Positions 54,291 through 64,000 of a stretch of 64,000 bases of DNA are shown piece after piece. The translations under genes were made by a program, and so were the position numbers. The notes below the pieces were generated by a model. The model was not told the DNA's origin and did not search any database. It saw only the letters and a list, made by a program, of their open reading frames with translations. Numbering within the stretch: position 1 is the first letter of the stretch; each line of letters opens with the position of its first letter. Source of the stretch: Lophius americanus (lineage: Eukaryota > Chordata > Actinopteri > Lophiiformes > Lophiidae); contig JBBDHG010000008.1 of the NCBI GenBank assembly GCA_037951165.1, positions 2,346,501-2,410,500 of the forward strand, read 5' to 3'.

Positions 54291-54830
54291 AATAATTATA
54301 TCCCCGAAAGGTCGGGGATAATATAATATTAGGGAATCATCGCTGCTGCAGGTCCTTCGTCATGAATTCTCAAGCATTGGTCCATTTTTATTAAAATTTG
54401 GTGCATATGATTGGACTTGAGGAGAACTATCTTGTATTATCATATTTTACTCTAAAAGTTCACTTTTTACTCACTAGCAGAGTTTTTGTTTTAAGAATTA
54501 CACTGTTTTCTAGACAAACCTCAATAACTTTGGTGGAATATTTTCAAACTTTTTACCCCAAAAGACCTCAGTGTGAGGAAGAACTGCATTGATTTTGGCA
54601 AAGGTCGGTTGTATAATTCTGACACTAGGAGGAGCTTTATCTCCAAGATCATTCCTCTACCGTTTATCTGATTCAGTCTAAATTCAGTGCATATGAATTG
54701 TCATATTGGTGACATTTCTATTATACATTGTGTTTTACTCTAAAAGTTCACTTTTTACTCACTAGTGGGAGTTTTTTTATGAAAAACACTGTTTTTCGGA
54801 CATAACTTCCTAATTGTTCAAACTTCCCTG
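54290..54830. repeat. Tandem duplicate of an unknown repeat
   Basis: Two copies of a segment containing TTTTACTCTAAAAGTTCACT (54446 and 54730 regions), followed by TTTTTACTCACTAG, GAGTTTTT and ACACTGTTTT. The second copy lies ~285 bp after the first and both are diverged. A CCCCGAAAGGTCGGGG hairpin at 54302-54317 precedes them. Family not recognised. Confidence 0.55.
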
Positions 54831-56460
54831 CTCTGTCACTCCTGCAGGCAGGTCCAACAGAATAATTGAACGGACTCAAAGAGCGTGAGGTCACTCAACA
54901 CGCTGCACAATCTTCTTCTACCAAGAGGATCAGAGACTGAGAACAGGTTGACGGCCGTTTCTACAAGTTGTGCGTGAATGAAACTGTAAGTGTTGGACCT
55001 TGTTTGTCAACGTTGATTGTTTCTAAAGTGTGTGTAAATGTAATAGGTGTTACATTTATTACTGTCCATGATTTGTTCCTTACATGCTAGTTAAAGTATG
55101 TTCTGTAATATATATATTGTTCATTAATAGACTGTAGTTCTATTGTTCTGTTGTGATAGTGGCTAATAGTTTACATTCTGTCATCTGTGTATTTCTGTAC
55201 ATTTGTTACAAACTGCTGATGTGACTACACAGTATGTTGACATCGTTGTTGGGTTTTGTGTAATTCCTCATATTCAACACTTGCTGCAGGCTTGTTTCAT
55301 GATGAAGGGAGACCCCTGGTGGACATATTCGATCACTGCATGTGATACTGTGTAGATGACGGTCCCAGTAGAAGGTGCTATTATTGTGGTACCTAGGCTA
55401 GTTTACACTATTATATTTCAGTTGTAATCAGGGTGATAATTCTAGGTTATTGGTAACAGGTTACACTCATTATGTATTTGTTTGTTTGTTTGTTTTCCTT
55501 TAGATAACAACAACTGTCACAACTGTCACAACTGTAACGACGTTCACAAGTTGATTATTAATGAGTGTTGACAGAACTCCTGGACTGCTGCAGTTTTTCT
55601 AACAGAAGACTTAGGTCAGACTTGTATACGCCAGCATCTCTTCATATATATATTTCACAATAATCCGTCTTCAGTCCAGTAGATTCTGTGTAAATGTACC
55701 GTCAAACAAACCAACCAGCTGACTCAGGTGGATCAGAACCTCCATGAGAGAAATGTCGGGTGTCAACTTTGGTTTCTCAGAGATTTCTGCTGGGAACAAA
55801 GTCTGTTGATAGAGATCGATTATGTAATGGAACATTTCATCTTTATTTATGTTTTACACATAGAAGACTAACTTATTTCTTCATATGAATGTTTGGTGCA
55901 GTAAAAAATGACATTACTCATATAATATATGTTATTACTGCAACCAAGGAGGTCATGGTTTGACCGGTGTTCATGTGATCATAGTTTAATTCTTACCCAG
56001 ATTATACAAAACCAACTGGACCGACTCCCTTAAATATGTTCAATGGGCCAGGCAAAATAAATGAATGAATTAAATGTTCCTTATTTGATTTCCACGTTTA
56101 GTGAAGTTAAAGGTGATGTATAGATATTTGGTCTTTTAGTGGCTGCAGATGCTGATAATAATCTGATATAAGTAGAATAAAATGTGTAAGTATACAACAT
56201 GTTATTTATCCACAGCATGCATTTATCACATGATCCAAGCTGTTGTTCACATATTTTATTGTAAGAATTAGGAGAATTTTCTGGACCCATACAGAACTTA
56301 TTACAGTCAGTTTCTGACAAACATTCAAAAAGAACACATTTGGAGAAACTTGGTTTCCACTGGACATGAAGGGTGAAAACAAAATGAGTGGAAAATGGGA
56401 ATAACGATGTAAAGTACTTAAGGTGGAGGTGGTGCAGAGAAGCAGGATGAGGGAGGTGGA
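54831..56460. other. Intergenic DNA, nothing recognised
   Basis: No exon or known repeat identified. A small triple repeat CAACTGTCA/CAACTGTAA occurs at about 55508-55537. Confidence 0.45.
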
Positions 56461-56465
56461 GCAGA

Positions 56466-56551
56466 GAAGCAGGTGTGAGAAGGTTGTGGTGAGGTTGGAG
56501 GCTGCACCTTCATCATTTCTCAGCACAGACAGCGTCTACAGACCACATCCT
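56466..56551. promoter_or_regulatory. Candidate TRB 3' enhancer core (E-box, RUNX, ETS-RUNX)
   Basis: Within 85 bp: E-box CAGGTG (56470-56475), RUNX site TGTGGT (56485-56490), and on the minus strand AGGATGTGGT (56551-56542), an ETS site fused to a RUNX site. Mammalian TCR beta and alpha enhancers use ETS-RUNX pairs of this form, and the beta enhancer lies 3' of C. Here the cluster is ~1.8 kb 3' of the last Cbeta exon. Short motifs occur by chance, so this is a hypothesis. Confidence 0.35.
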
Positions 56552-56559
56552 CTCCGCTG

Positions 56560-57052
56560 CTGCTGCTCTCTACTCCTCTGCAGGCTTTCATGACCCAGTT
56601 TGTCTCCACCCACAACAACAGCTCCGACCTTCTTCTGCACACTGACGAGAACATCCACTTCCTGTTGTCACCTTTACTTGGCAGCTGACTTCGGTTGAAC
56701 TACAGCGAGCTATTTATGAAGACGGTTTAAACAATCTTGAGCTTCTCTTAAAAAGTGGAGTAAAAAAACGACAGACAAATGCAACAATCTACTTTAAAAG
56801 GTTCAACATTATGATCAGGTGGTCAGTGATATTCTAACAGCAGCTTAATACAGATGTTGGAATTTCTGCTTTCATTCTTCTTTCAAACTTGAGCCTGAAA
56901 TAAAGTTAACTGACTCATTTTTCCTGTTTAGATCTTTGCTGAGTTTAAATCCATTTAGATATTAAAGTCAGTCAGTAAACACAGACAGGTGTAACAAACG
57001 TTTAAATGAAATGAAATAACACACTCAACAAAATTCTCTGAAGCAAAAACTT
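56560..57052. other. Intergenic DNA, nothing recognised
   Basis: No gene or named repeat seen. Confidence 0.4.
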
Positions 57053-57056
57053 TTAA

Positions 57057-57577
57057 AGGTGCAGTCTCTGAATTTTAGGGGCATCTATTTGAATAAATGG
57101 AATATATAATTTTCATGAACATGCTATTGTTTCGAAAATAAGAATCACTTTCATCTTTAGCTTAGAAAATGTCCCTCATATCTCCAGAGGGGGCGGGGCC
57201 TCTTCCATGGCTGCCGTGTTTGAACAGCAGCCTAAAATGGACAAATCAAACCCCGGATCTGTCCATCAGACTGTTTGCCTCTAAAAACCAATGAAGAAGA
57301 AGAAGAAGCATAAGATGAAGAGGTGTTGATGAAAAAGAGAGTTGTCTTTGGTTTGAGGACTGAACTCAGATGGTGCCTCAGTGTGACTGACAGCACAACC
57401 ACAATGCAGAACAAATCCTAACATCTGTCATGTTACGTGTAAGTTTTGACCTCTAGTTTTACAGAGAAGATCATTTTGACCCTTGAAGGCCACCGTAGAT
57501 TCTTAGATAGTTGAGCTTAGGTGTCATATAGGTGGAACCTCACTGCTAGATGCCATTACATTTTACACACTGCACCT
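57057..57577. mobile_element. Non-autonomous transposon (MITE) with TTAA flanks
   Basis: 521 bp with inverted ends AGGTGCAGT...ACTGCACCT, flanked on both sides by TTAA (57053-57056 and 57578-57581), the signature of piggyBac-type insertion. No transposase is encoded. A matching end (GCACTGCACCTTTAA) also occurs in each V module near 8780, 18630, 27115 and 35590. Confidence 0.65.
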
Positions 57578-57589
57578 TTAAACATGAAT

Positions 57590-58372
57590 CATCAAACAGT
57601 TCACAACTGAACTAAATTGGTCAAAGTCAATTCTAACAAACTTTCTGTTTTCTTCTAATGGTAGCAGAGTTTGTCTCTTGAACATGAAGGTGATGAAAGA
57701 TAACCAGCATGTTCTCCAGAGAATATTTACAGAAACAGACCTCAGCTCTCACTTGTTCTGCTTTCCAGCTGAACTCTGCAACAGACAGAAAAAAAAAGAA
57801 TCACATGAGTTCCTGAACACAACAGAGATCAAGGACAGGAAGTTCTTAGAGCTCCTCCAGCAGTAATGTACCTGTGTGCAGGTGGAGCATATGGTGACGC
57901 TGCTCCACCTGAACAGGATCTTGCTCATACCAAATGTAGTAACGCCCTCCTACTCCTCTCCTTTCCAGAACTCTGACCTGATAGATATCACCCCCCATCT
58001 AACTACAGAACATATTCTAATCTCCTCCACATCTGGATTATGACGTGGTTCTGGATCCAACTGTGCATAGCTGTGAAACATCAGCTTAACTATTGTTATT
58101 TTGATTGGCTTAATATTATTATTACTTTTTGGACGTTTTGCAAAAAGGGCCCATCTCTCTGTGTTGAAGAACCGGAACCCAAAACTGCACTCAGTTCTAC
58201 CTCAGCATTGAACCAACTCAGCCCTGACCCAAGATCCACCACCAGACAAAGTTTCATCAGAACCTGTTGAAGGTTTTCCAGATAAACAAACACAATATCT
58301 CCTTGGCAGATGTAAAAGAGAATATATGAGCATGTTGGCGAGAAGGTCAGAGGTTCCAGTGGAACATGGAGG
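57590..58372 (-). other. Region 3' of Cbeta, presumed 3' UTR and flank
   Basis: Downstream of the Cbeta stop in transcription sense. I could not place a convincing AATAAA signal (TTTATT on the plus strand) in the first kilobase, so the UTR end is undefined. Confidence 0.35.
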
Positions 58373-59786
58373 TCATGCAGAACCGACCTGAAGCCTCCAC
58401 AGCAGAAACACCACAAAGGCCCCGTAGACGCTGCTCTTGATGATGAGGAGGGTGTAGGTGAATTTGGCGGTCTGTGTGATCCTCAGATACTTCTCTGCAG
58501 GAAGATCAAACATTCAGAATCAGAACTTTACTCGAGTTATAAGGGAATAATATAATTCTCACCAGGTCCGAGTTAATGTTACACTTTGATAATCTTAATA
58601 TTTTAACTCTTTAATAACATTCATTTCTTACATTTAGAAACCATTTTAACATTAAAACTCATCTTGTTCCAATTCTCCAGGTGTACTGAAACAACTAAAA
58701 TCTGATTCCCATGTGTTTTATTGGTACTTTGTTGAACTAAGACATGAACGATGAAGATGATAAAAGGAACAGGACACCATTGCCTTTAGATCTGTCACAT
58801 CTGGACCAACTGTTCCTCATGTAAACCAGAAGGACAGGATTTATTCCTTCCTGCACCTCCAGACAGTAGAAACATGTAGCAGGATGGAGAGGTCGTCTCT
58901 TCACTCAGAGAACAAAGGTCACAGTAAGTAACTGACTCTCAGGTCTGGCTTTCCGCTGACTTCCTGTTCAGAACTAAGTGTTTGGTGAATTTGGGTTTTA
59001 CGGACTTCCCCTTTAATTGGAGGTGTTCATTCAGGGGTATTACTTGTACAACGCAGGGGATTGCGGCCTTTTCAGGGATTTGCCCACGCTATCGGGGACG
59101 ACTGCGTAGACCTAGTTTTAAGTTTTATTTCAAACATTAAAATATTTGTATGATGGTATGAAGTCTGGAGAAATGAGCATCACTTTGATCACAGATGAAA
59201 AACATTTTATGTTTTTAGCAAATCTGTGGTCAGGTAAACCGGTCCTAATGTTTCCTGCTGTACGTGAAGATAACAACGGACTTCAATAAATCCATTCACC
59301 TCTGGTCAAGGTTCCTCCTTTACCGTCTTCCATGGCCGCTCCTTCAACATAAAAATGGAAGAGATGAGAACAGACAATCTCATTTTCCAGATCAAAAGGA
59401 TTCAGATTCATCTCTCATGTTCCAGAAGATCTACTCGCCTTTAGAACCCAAAACTGAGTCAGAACGATAGACGGTTGTTGTTCCATTGTAGAAACTTGCA
59501 ATGCAGCTGAAGTTTAAATCCGACGTGTGCCACGTCTCTGCAGGGACCCTCAACCTGCTGGTGGTTCTGTAGAAGTCACCAACCCGCTGTGCAGATTCAT
59601 CAGTCGCCACGCCATCAGTGACGTTTTCACCATTGATCTTCCACAGCACGCCAACGTGGTCTGGGTAGAATCCACTGGTCACACAGACTAAGGTCTTCTT
59701 CCTCTTCCCATCTTTTTGGTTTCCACACCCCTTTGGTGAAGGTTCTAGCACTCGGACCGTTGGTGGTGTTGGATCACGACGTTCTT
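58373..59786 (-). CDS. TRBC: T-cell receptor beta constant region (3 exons)
   Basis: Exon 1 (59786-59439) encodes the Ig C domain: EERRDPTPPTVRVLEPS, TLVCVTSGFYPDHVGVLWKINGENVTDGVATD, YRTTSRLRVPAETW and NFSCIASFYNG. Cys35 and Cys95 form the fold, and three N-glycosylation sites are visible. Exon 2 (59341-59324) is an inferred 18-bp hinge exon. Exon 3 (58494-58373) encodes EKYLRITQTAKFTYTLLIIKSSVYGAFVVFLLWRLQVGSA and stop: a transmembrane helix with the buried Lys that pairs with CD3 acidic residues, and a very short tail. Total 162 residues; all junctions are phase 1, matching the J donors. Exon 1 appears to use a GC donor (AAG then GCGAGT). The connecting peptide has no Cys. Confidence 0.9.
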
Positions 59787-60129
59787 CTGCAAAGACATAA
59801 AAGTCACCGAACTGAATACGTGTAATCAAGAACGTTTGTGACTCAGAGTGAAACGTCTTCAGTTTTACCTCTGACATCAATGAGAACGTGGTCTCCTCAG
59901 ATATTTATTCATCTTCCATTCTGTGGTAACTGCACTCGTCTAACCCAGAACTGCTGGCTTGGTTCTGTCTACAATGTGAGCAGAACCATCTCCAGAGCCC
60001 ACAGCAGACCCTCGTGTGAAAAACTGCCTACTGCCTAGTGTTAAAACAGGAACCAGAACATTTACAGTCCACTCACTAAGAACCCAATTATTTCATACTT
60101 ATTTCACTTCCTCACTGATGGAGGTTAAA

Positions 60130-61095
60130 AAACACTGTTTTTCAAGTGGAACAATGTAAATCGTGAATAATTGAGTGGAAATAATAAAGGTAATATAATA
60201 CTTTTTTTCAATTGAGCAATGTAAATGGTGAATATTTTAGGGACAATAATGTCAGTCAAGGAATATTGTTTTTATATAACACAATGTTAACAGTGAATAT
60301 TTTTATGCAAATATCAGTAAAAGAGTACTGTTTTTTAAAAATTGGACAATGTAAATGGTGAATATCTTAGTTCAAACGATTCAGGTCAAAAAGTGCTGTT
60401 TTAAATTTGAAATTGTTAACTATAAATATTTAATTGCAAATAATGTAGAAAAAGAGTATTGTTTTTAAAATGGACATTATTAAAGGTGAATAATTTAATA
60501 TAAATAATGCAGGTTATATAATACTGTTTTTCAATTGAACAATTTAAAATAGGGAATATTGTATGGAAAATAATATAGGTCAAGGAATAGTGTTTTTATA
60601 TCAGACAATGTTAAGAGTGAATATTCTAGTGCAAATAATGTCGGTTAAATATTTCTGTATGTAAATTGGACAATGTTCACGGTGAATATTTAAGTATAAC
60701 TATTGGAGATGGAATAGCAGTGTTTTTAACTCGGACAAAATTAACAGAGATTTTTTAATGAATTCATTGTGAATCAAAGAGTACTGTTTTTAAACTGAGC
60801 AACGTTAATGGTGAATATTATAGTGCAAATATAAGTAAAAGAGTAATGTTTTTGAAATCAGTCAATGTTCATGGTAAGTACTTTACGCAAATAATGCAGA
60901 TATAGTAGTACTGTTTTTGAATTAGACAGTGTTAATAGTAAATATTTATGTGAAAATATTTTTGGTTAAAGAGTAGTGTTTTCAAACTGGACAATATTAA
61001 TGGTAAATAGTTTAGCGCAAATAATACAGGTAAAGGAATTATTTTATTGCTAGCGGGACAATGTTTATCATTTTGACTATTTTAGGGCAAATCTC
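60130..61095. repeat. Degenerate ~65-bp tandem repeat in the J-C intron
   Basis: About 15 diverged copies of a unit with (A/G)AGTACTGTTTTT, ACAATGTTAA, GGTGAATATTTTAG and GCAAATAAT blocks. Spacing between successive ACTG starts is 62-68 bp over the first seven copies. Units are strongly diverged and AT-rich. No coding potential. Confidence 0.8.
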
Positions 61096-61099
61096 AAAT

Positions 61100-62249
61100 T
61101 TCACAGCATCAATCTAATTAATTTAAAACAATAACAGTTATTTAAACGTGATAAATTCTTGTTTCACTGTTTGGCACTTTTGACAACAAACACACTAAAC
61201 ATGTTATTTCCTCAACAATAACGGAGCAGATTTGGGTTAAATGAACAAAAATGCTCAACTGAGTTTAGGAGCTGCTACCAAACTAAACAGGGTTGTAATT
61301 AATGTAATTGTTCACACTGATGATGACCTTTCAGAACTCAACACTGTAAACTGTTTCTTTTTCCCTCTCATCCTTAAAACACTGCAGACATGACGACATA
61401 CTTAAATCTCTTTCTCTTAATGTTAAACAGCTGATTCAACAGGATTAAAAATCATCTTAATCCTCGTCGTTATAATTTAATACAATTCTCAACGAGTGAT
61501 AATGGTACGTGTAAAATATTAACGATAAGATAAGAAAAAAATAAAACCATGGGAAATTCCTGTCCCAGAGTTTTCTCCAAAACTACAGTAAGAAATATAC
61601 AAATAACAAATATTAGGTGAGTGAAGAATTCAGTATTATTAAAGTATTGAATAATTGTGAAAATTCTAAATAAGTGTATGATAAGTAAACCATAAAAACA
61701 GTGCCTAGTAATAACCACATGGTAATAACCGTGTTATAACACATGATAATAGTACTGTAATGTAATAAAAGTAATATTACACATGATAATAGTACTGTAA
61801 TGTAATAAAAGTAATGTTACACATGATAATAAACATAATGTAGTAAAGTGTATGAGACGTAACTAGTGTCTAGGAATAACAGCATGATAATGAACATATT
61901 GTTGCACATGATAATGATCATTTTTTACAGTTCACCTGAAAACAGTTTCAGCAGCTTCAAAGAAGCCTCTGAGTGTGAACATCCAGTATTTCACTCTGAT
62001 GATGAGAACTCCATGATCCAGTAAAGATCTGGTCTTGGTAACAATTCTTTTCATTATTATTATACGCTGGAGAACTTAAACCGGTGAACAAAGACGACGC
62101 ACGATTTTACCGCCACAAACTGACTTTCACATGAAGTCAGTGATCCAATGAAATATTAACTGAGTCTATTCTTCAGATTGTCTGTGATCTAAAGACACAA
62201 TTCTCCTGTGGATGAAGGTCTGTTAGTTCTTTCTCTCTGGTGTCCTTAC
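61100..62249. other. J-C intron remainder, nothing further
   Basis: No additional J segment was found between J4 and Cbeta (no FGxGT-type motif with an adjacent 12-spacer signal on the minus strand). AT-rich, including the short tandem repeat at 61735. Confidence 0.5.
61735..61850. repeat. Short tandem repeat, ~40-bp units
   Basis: ACACATGATAATAGTACTGT followed by AATGTAATAAAAGTAAT occurs twice in succession, with a partial third copy; simple local duplication in the J-C intron. Confidence 0.8.
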
Positions 62250-62328
62250 CTAAAACAGTGAGTTTAGTTCCAGCTCCAAAGTGAGCCTGGCCGTAGGTCC
62301 ACAGAGACCTCCAGCTGTGACAGAAACC
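62250..62328 (-). CDS. TRBJ: TCR beta J segment 4 (C-proximal) with signal
   Basis: Coding part 62299-62250: TYGQAHFGAGTKLTVL then a phase-1 donor (TTTTAG then GTAAGG). The J motif is FGAG. Signal 62300-62328: heptamer CTCTGTG (minus strand), ~13-bp spacer, nonamer GGTTTCTGT. Tyr is replaced by His before the FGxG motif. It splices to Cbeta exon 1 to give TVLEERRDP. Confidence 0.88.
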
Positions 62329-62969
62329 TCCTCATCTGTGACACTTTGAAACGATTCCAGCTTTGTCCCTCCTGGACACGTAACGGCTTTTAATCAAACT
62401 TCTAAAAAAGGTTCCTACCATCTCCTTCAGCCGTCACCTCTAAATAATCATCAGTTTGGATTCTAACAGCAATAATGATGATGATGGATCACCTGAAGTC
62501 AGTCGCCTTGAAGAGAATAACGCCTGAATTATCTTATCCCAGTGGAGTCTGAGGATCTTTTAAACCTAACCTTAAGCCTAACCATGAGTCCAACTCTGCT
62601 CATAATGACAATGTTTGGTATCAACATCTCTTCTGATTTCTTCACTTTAACACAGTGTATGGGTGAACTGGACCACAAACGTGTCGGGTTAAGGATGACG
62701 CTGGTGTGATCTTTGGATCCAGAGGGTTAAAAAATGTACTTTAATATGTTTTGAACTTTGTTCCTACTTCTCAGTCAGAGTGGATCAGCGCTCAAAGGCA
62801 AGGACACTATTTTAATCATTCCTTTCTATTATTTAGCTGTTGCTCTACAATCCTGTGTTTTAACCACGTGATTCTGAGCAGAATCATATTTTTGAACAGT
62901 TTGACACTTTTTACTTCTCATACTGATGCAACATATATTATTTAATCAAAAGTTTTAAGTCTTACTCAC

Positions 62970-63045
62970 CTAAAACAGTCAGTTTTGTTCCCGGGCCGAA
63001 ATAAGCTGGATAATTCACACATTGCTTAAACGCAGTATCAAAATT
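62970..63045 (-). CDS. TRBJ: TCR beta J segment 3 with signal
   Basis: Coding 63017-62970: NYPAYFGPGTKLTVL, donor TTTTAG then GTGAGT, phase 1. Signal 63018-63045: heptamer CAATGTG (minus strand), 12-bp spacer, weak nonamer AATTTTGAT. The nonamer departs from GGTTTTTGT, so use may be low. Confidence 0.87.
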
Positions 63046-63136
63046 GACTTCGCCAGTTTTGCTTCACTTCATGCGTCACTAATATTTATGAATCAGTGTG
63101 ACATCTGTCAAAACAGCAATAAAGTCAAATATTTAC

Positions 63137-63214
63137 CTAAAACTGTCAGTTTGGTTCCCGGGCCAAAGTAAGCAGGATCAGTGGATCACAGTGTTTTCAC
63201 CCAGATCAATATTT
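63137..63214 (-). CDS. TRBJ: TCR beta J segment 2 with signal
   Basis: Coding 63186-63137: STDPAYFGPGTKLTVL, donor TTTTAG then GTAAAT, phase 1. Signal 63187-63214: consensus heptamer CACTGTG (minus strand), 12-bp spacer, poor nonamer AAATATTGA. Confidence 0.88.
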
Positions 63215-63292
63215 CATCAGGAGTTTATTCCTTCATTTTCACACCAACAGTTGAGATACTGTGAGTTTGATGTAGTAAAAACTCAGACTTAC

Positions 63293-63371
63293 CCAAAACA
63301 GTGAGTTTTGTTCCCTCTCCAAAGTAAGCTGGATTTCCAGTATCACACTGAATGTCTCCTCCACCAAAAAG
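63293..63371 (-). CDS. TRBJ: TCR beta J segment 1 (D-proximal) with signal
   Basis: Coding 63343-63293: TGNPAYFGEGTKLTVL, donor TTTTGG then GTAAGT, phase 1. Signal 63344-63371: heptamer CAGTGTG, 12-bp spacer, nonamer CTTTTTGGT. J1-J3 share the PAYFG core and are clearly tandem duplicates. Confidence 0.88.
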
Positions 63372-63680
63372 ACACAGAACCTTCTAGAATCTCTGCATTA
63401 ATAATCCAATGATCCAGAGGATGAAGAAGGTTCAGACGTTCAGGATGAACTTCATCATCTCCAAACTTTCTTTTAGCTTTTTGTCAGGATCAGTAAAAGA
63501 AGCGTCCCAAAGTTCCACATGTGAAATGAAAACATGTTCAGAACTTTTTTCCAGCCGATGTTCTCCATGTGAACTTCTATGAGAGTCCTGACATCTTCTA
63601 CTCCATCAGATGGTGGTTCTGCTCCACCAGGTGGTCCCAGGTAGCCTCCAGCCGTCTGATCACTGGTTTCAATGGGAGGA

Positions 63681-63719
63681 GGTTTTTGTACAGCTCCTCT
63701 ATAGGGTTGTATCACCGTG
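63681..63719 (-). promoter_or_regulatory. 3' recombination signal of Dbeta (23-spacer)
   Basis: Minus strand after the D core: heptamer CACGGTG, 23-bp spacer, nonamer ACAAAAACC (plus: GGTTTTTGT at 63681-63689). It pairs with the 12-spacer signals of the J segments. Confidence 0.92.
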
Positions 63720-63731
63720 GCCCCCTGTCCC
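63720..63731 (-). CDS. TRBD: T-cell receptor beta D segment
   Basis: The 12-bp core GGGACAGGGGGC on the minus strand, readable as Gly-rich in all three frames. It lies between a 12-spacer signal on its 5' side and a 23-spacer signal on its 3' side, the arrangement that enforces V-D-J order at TRB. The core agrees with the well-known vertebrate Dbeta1 sequence as I recall it. It is the only D seen in the window. Confidence 0.93.
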
Positions 63732-63759
63732 CACGGTGATAAAGCTTCACTCAAAAACC
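63732..63759 (-). promoter_or_regulatory. 5' recombination signal of Dbeta (12-spacer)
   Basis: Minus strand: nonamer GGTTTTTGA, 12-bp spacer, heptamer CACCGTG next to the D core. It would accept 23-type V signals. Confidence 0.92.
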
Positions 63760-64000
63760 TGAGGTGGGTTTTCTTCTCTTCTCTCTCTGCAGCTCCTCCA
63801 TATCTCAGCCTCCATCTCTGACTGTCTGCTAGAGCAGCTGCTCAGGTCGACTCCAACCCGACTGCTGCTATTTCTGTCAGGGCTGAGACAAGAAGGAAGA
63901 CAGAAAGCAGTCTGGGATTGTTCTCCTCAGAGGAAGTGACATCTCTGCTGGTCACACCTCTTCATCCACCCGCTCACCAGTGTAAACAGGAGACCAACCT
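63760..64000. other. DNA upstream of Dbeta
   Basis: No V segment or promoter recognised before the window ends; pyrimidine-rich on the plus strand at 63770-63830. Confidence 0.4.

Noticed and set aside
59838..60038. Plus-strand ORF near Cbeta
   Set aside because: Antisense to the Cbeta exon-1 acceptor flank; no similarity to a known protein seen.
62400..62470. Possible extra J segment near TTCCTACCATCTCC
   Set aside because: No FGxGT motif and no 12-spacer signal in the expected place.
1..64000. CRISPR array, bacterial operons, riboswitches
   Set aside because: The sequence is vertebrate: introns, recombination signals and LINE/hAT elements. Repeats present are microsatellites, minisatellites or duplicated modules.

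Overview
The window looks like germline DNA of a ray-finned (teleost) fish. It carries part of a T-cell receptor beta (TRB) locus embedded in fish-type transposons: L2, L1, RTE and Rex1-like LINEs, hAT DNA transposons and a chromodomain Ty3/Gypsy element. Every immune segment lies on the minus strand, so the 5'-to-3' order of the locus runs from high to low coordinates.

Right end (58.3-63.8 kb): a compact D-J-C cassette. One Dbeta (63720-63731, core GGGACAGGGGGC, flanked by 12- and 23-spacer recombination signals) is followed by four Jbeta segments (63.3, 63.1, 63.0 and 62.3 kb). A three-exon Cbeta gene comes next (Ig domain, tiny hinge exon, transmembrane exon; 59786-58373). All splice phases agree (phase 1 throughout). 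The J-C intron holds a degenerate ~65-bp tandem repeat.

Middle (38.4-58.3 kb): after ~8 kb with no gene I can recognise (including a possible ETS/RUNX-rich enhancer at 56.5 kb and a TTAA-flanked MITE) come one intact V (49.2-49.7 kb) and two V pseudogenes (47.4-47.9 kb and 38.4-38.8 kb). Between the two pseudogenes sits an hAT transposon (39876-46579). Its transposase is split by a nearly complete chromodomain Gypsy retrotransposon (41160-46123; 332-bp LTRs, ATCAG target duplication).

Left (1-38 kb): four tandem copies (A-D) of a two-gene V module, each a V1-type plus a V2-type segment, repeated every 8.5-9.9 kb. All four V1 copies look functional; V2 is intact in B, C and D and broken in A. 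Each module is separated by decayed LINE/hAT blocks that were duplicated with it. Copies A/B share one set of rearrangements and C/D another. The first bases of the window match the DNA just beyond V2-A, so the array probably continues to the left.

The V segments lie downstream of Cbeta but in the same orientation. A V-to-D join with this cassette would place the coding joint on the excised circle, so these V genes more plausibly feed another D-J-C cassette to the left of the window. That implies a multi-cassette TRB locus, or an assembly or rearrangement artefact.
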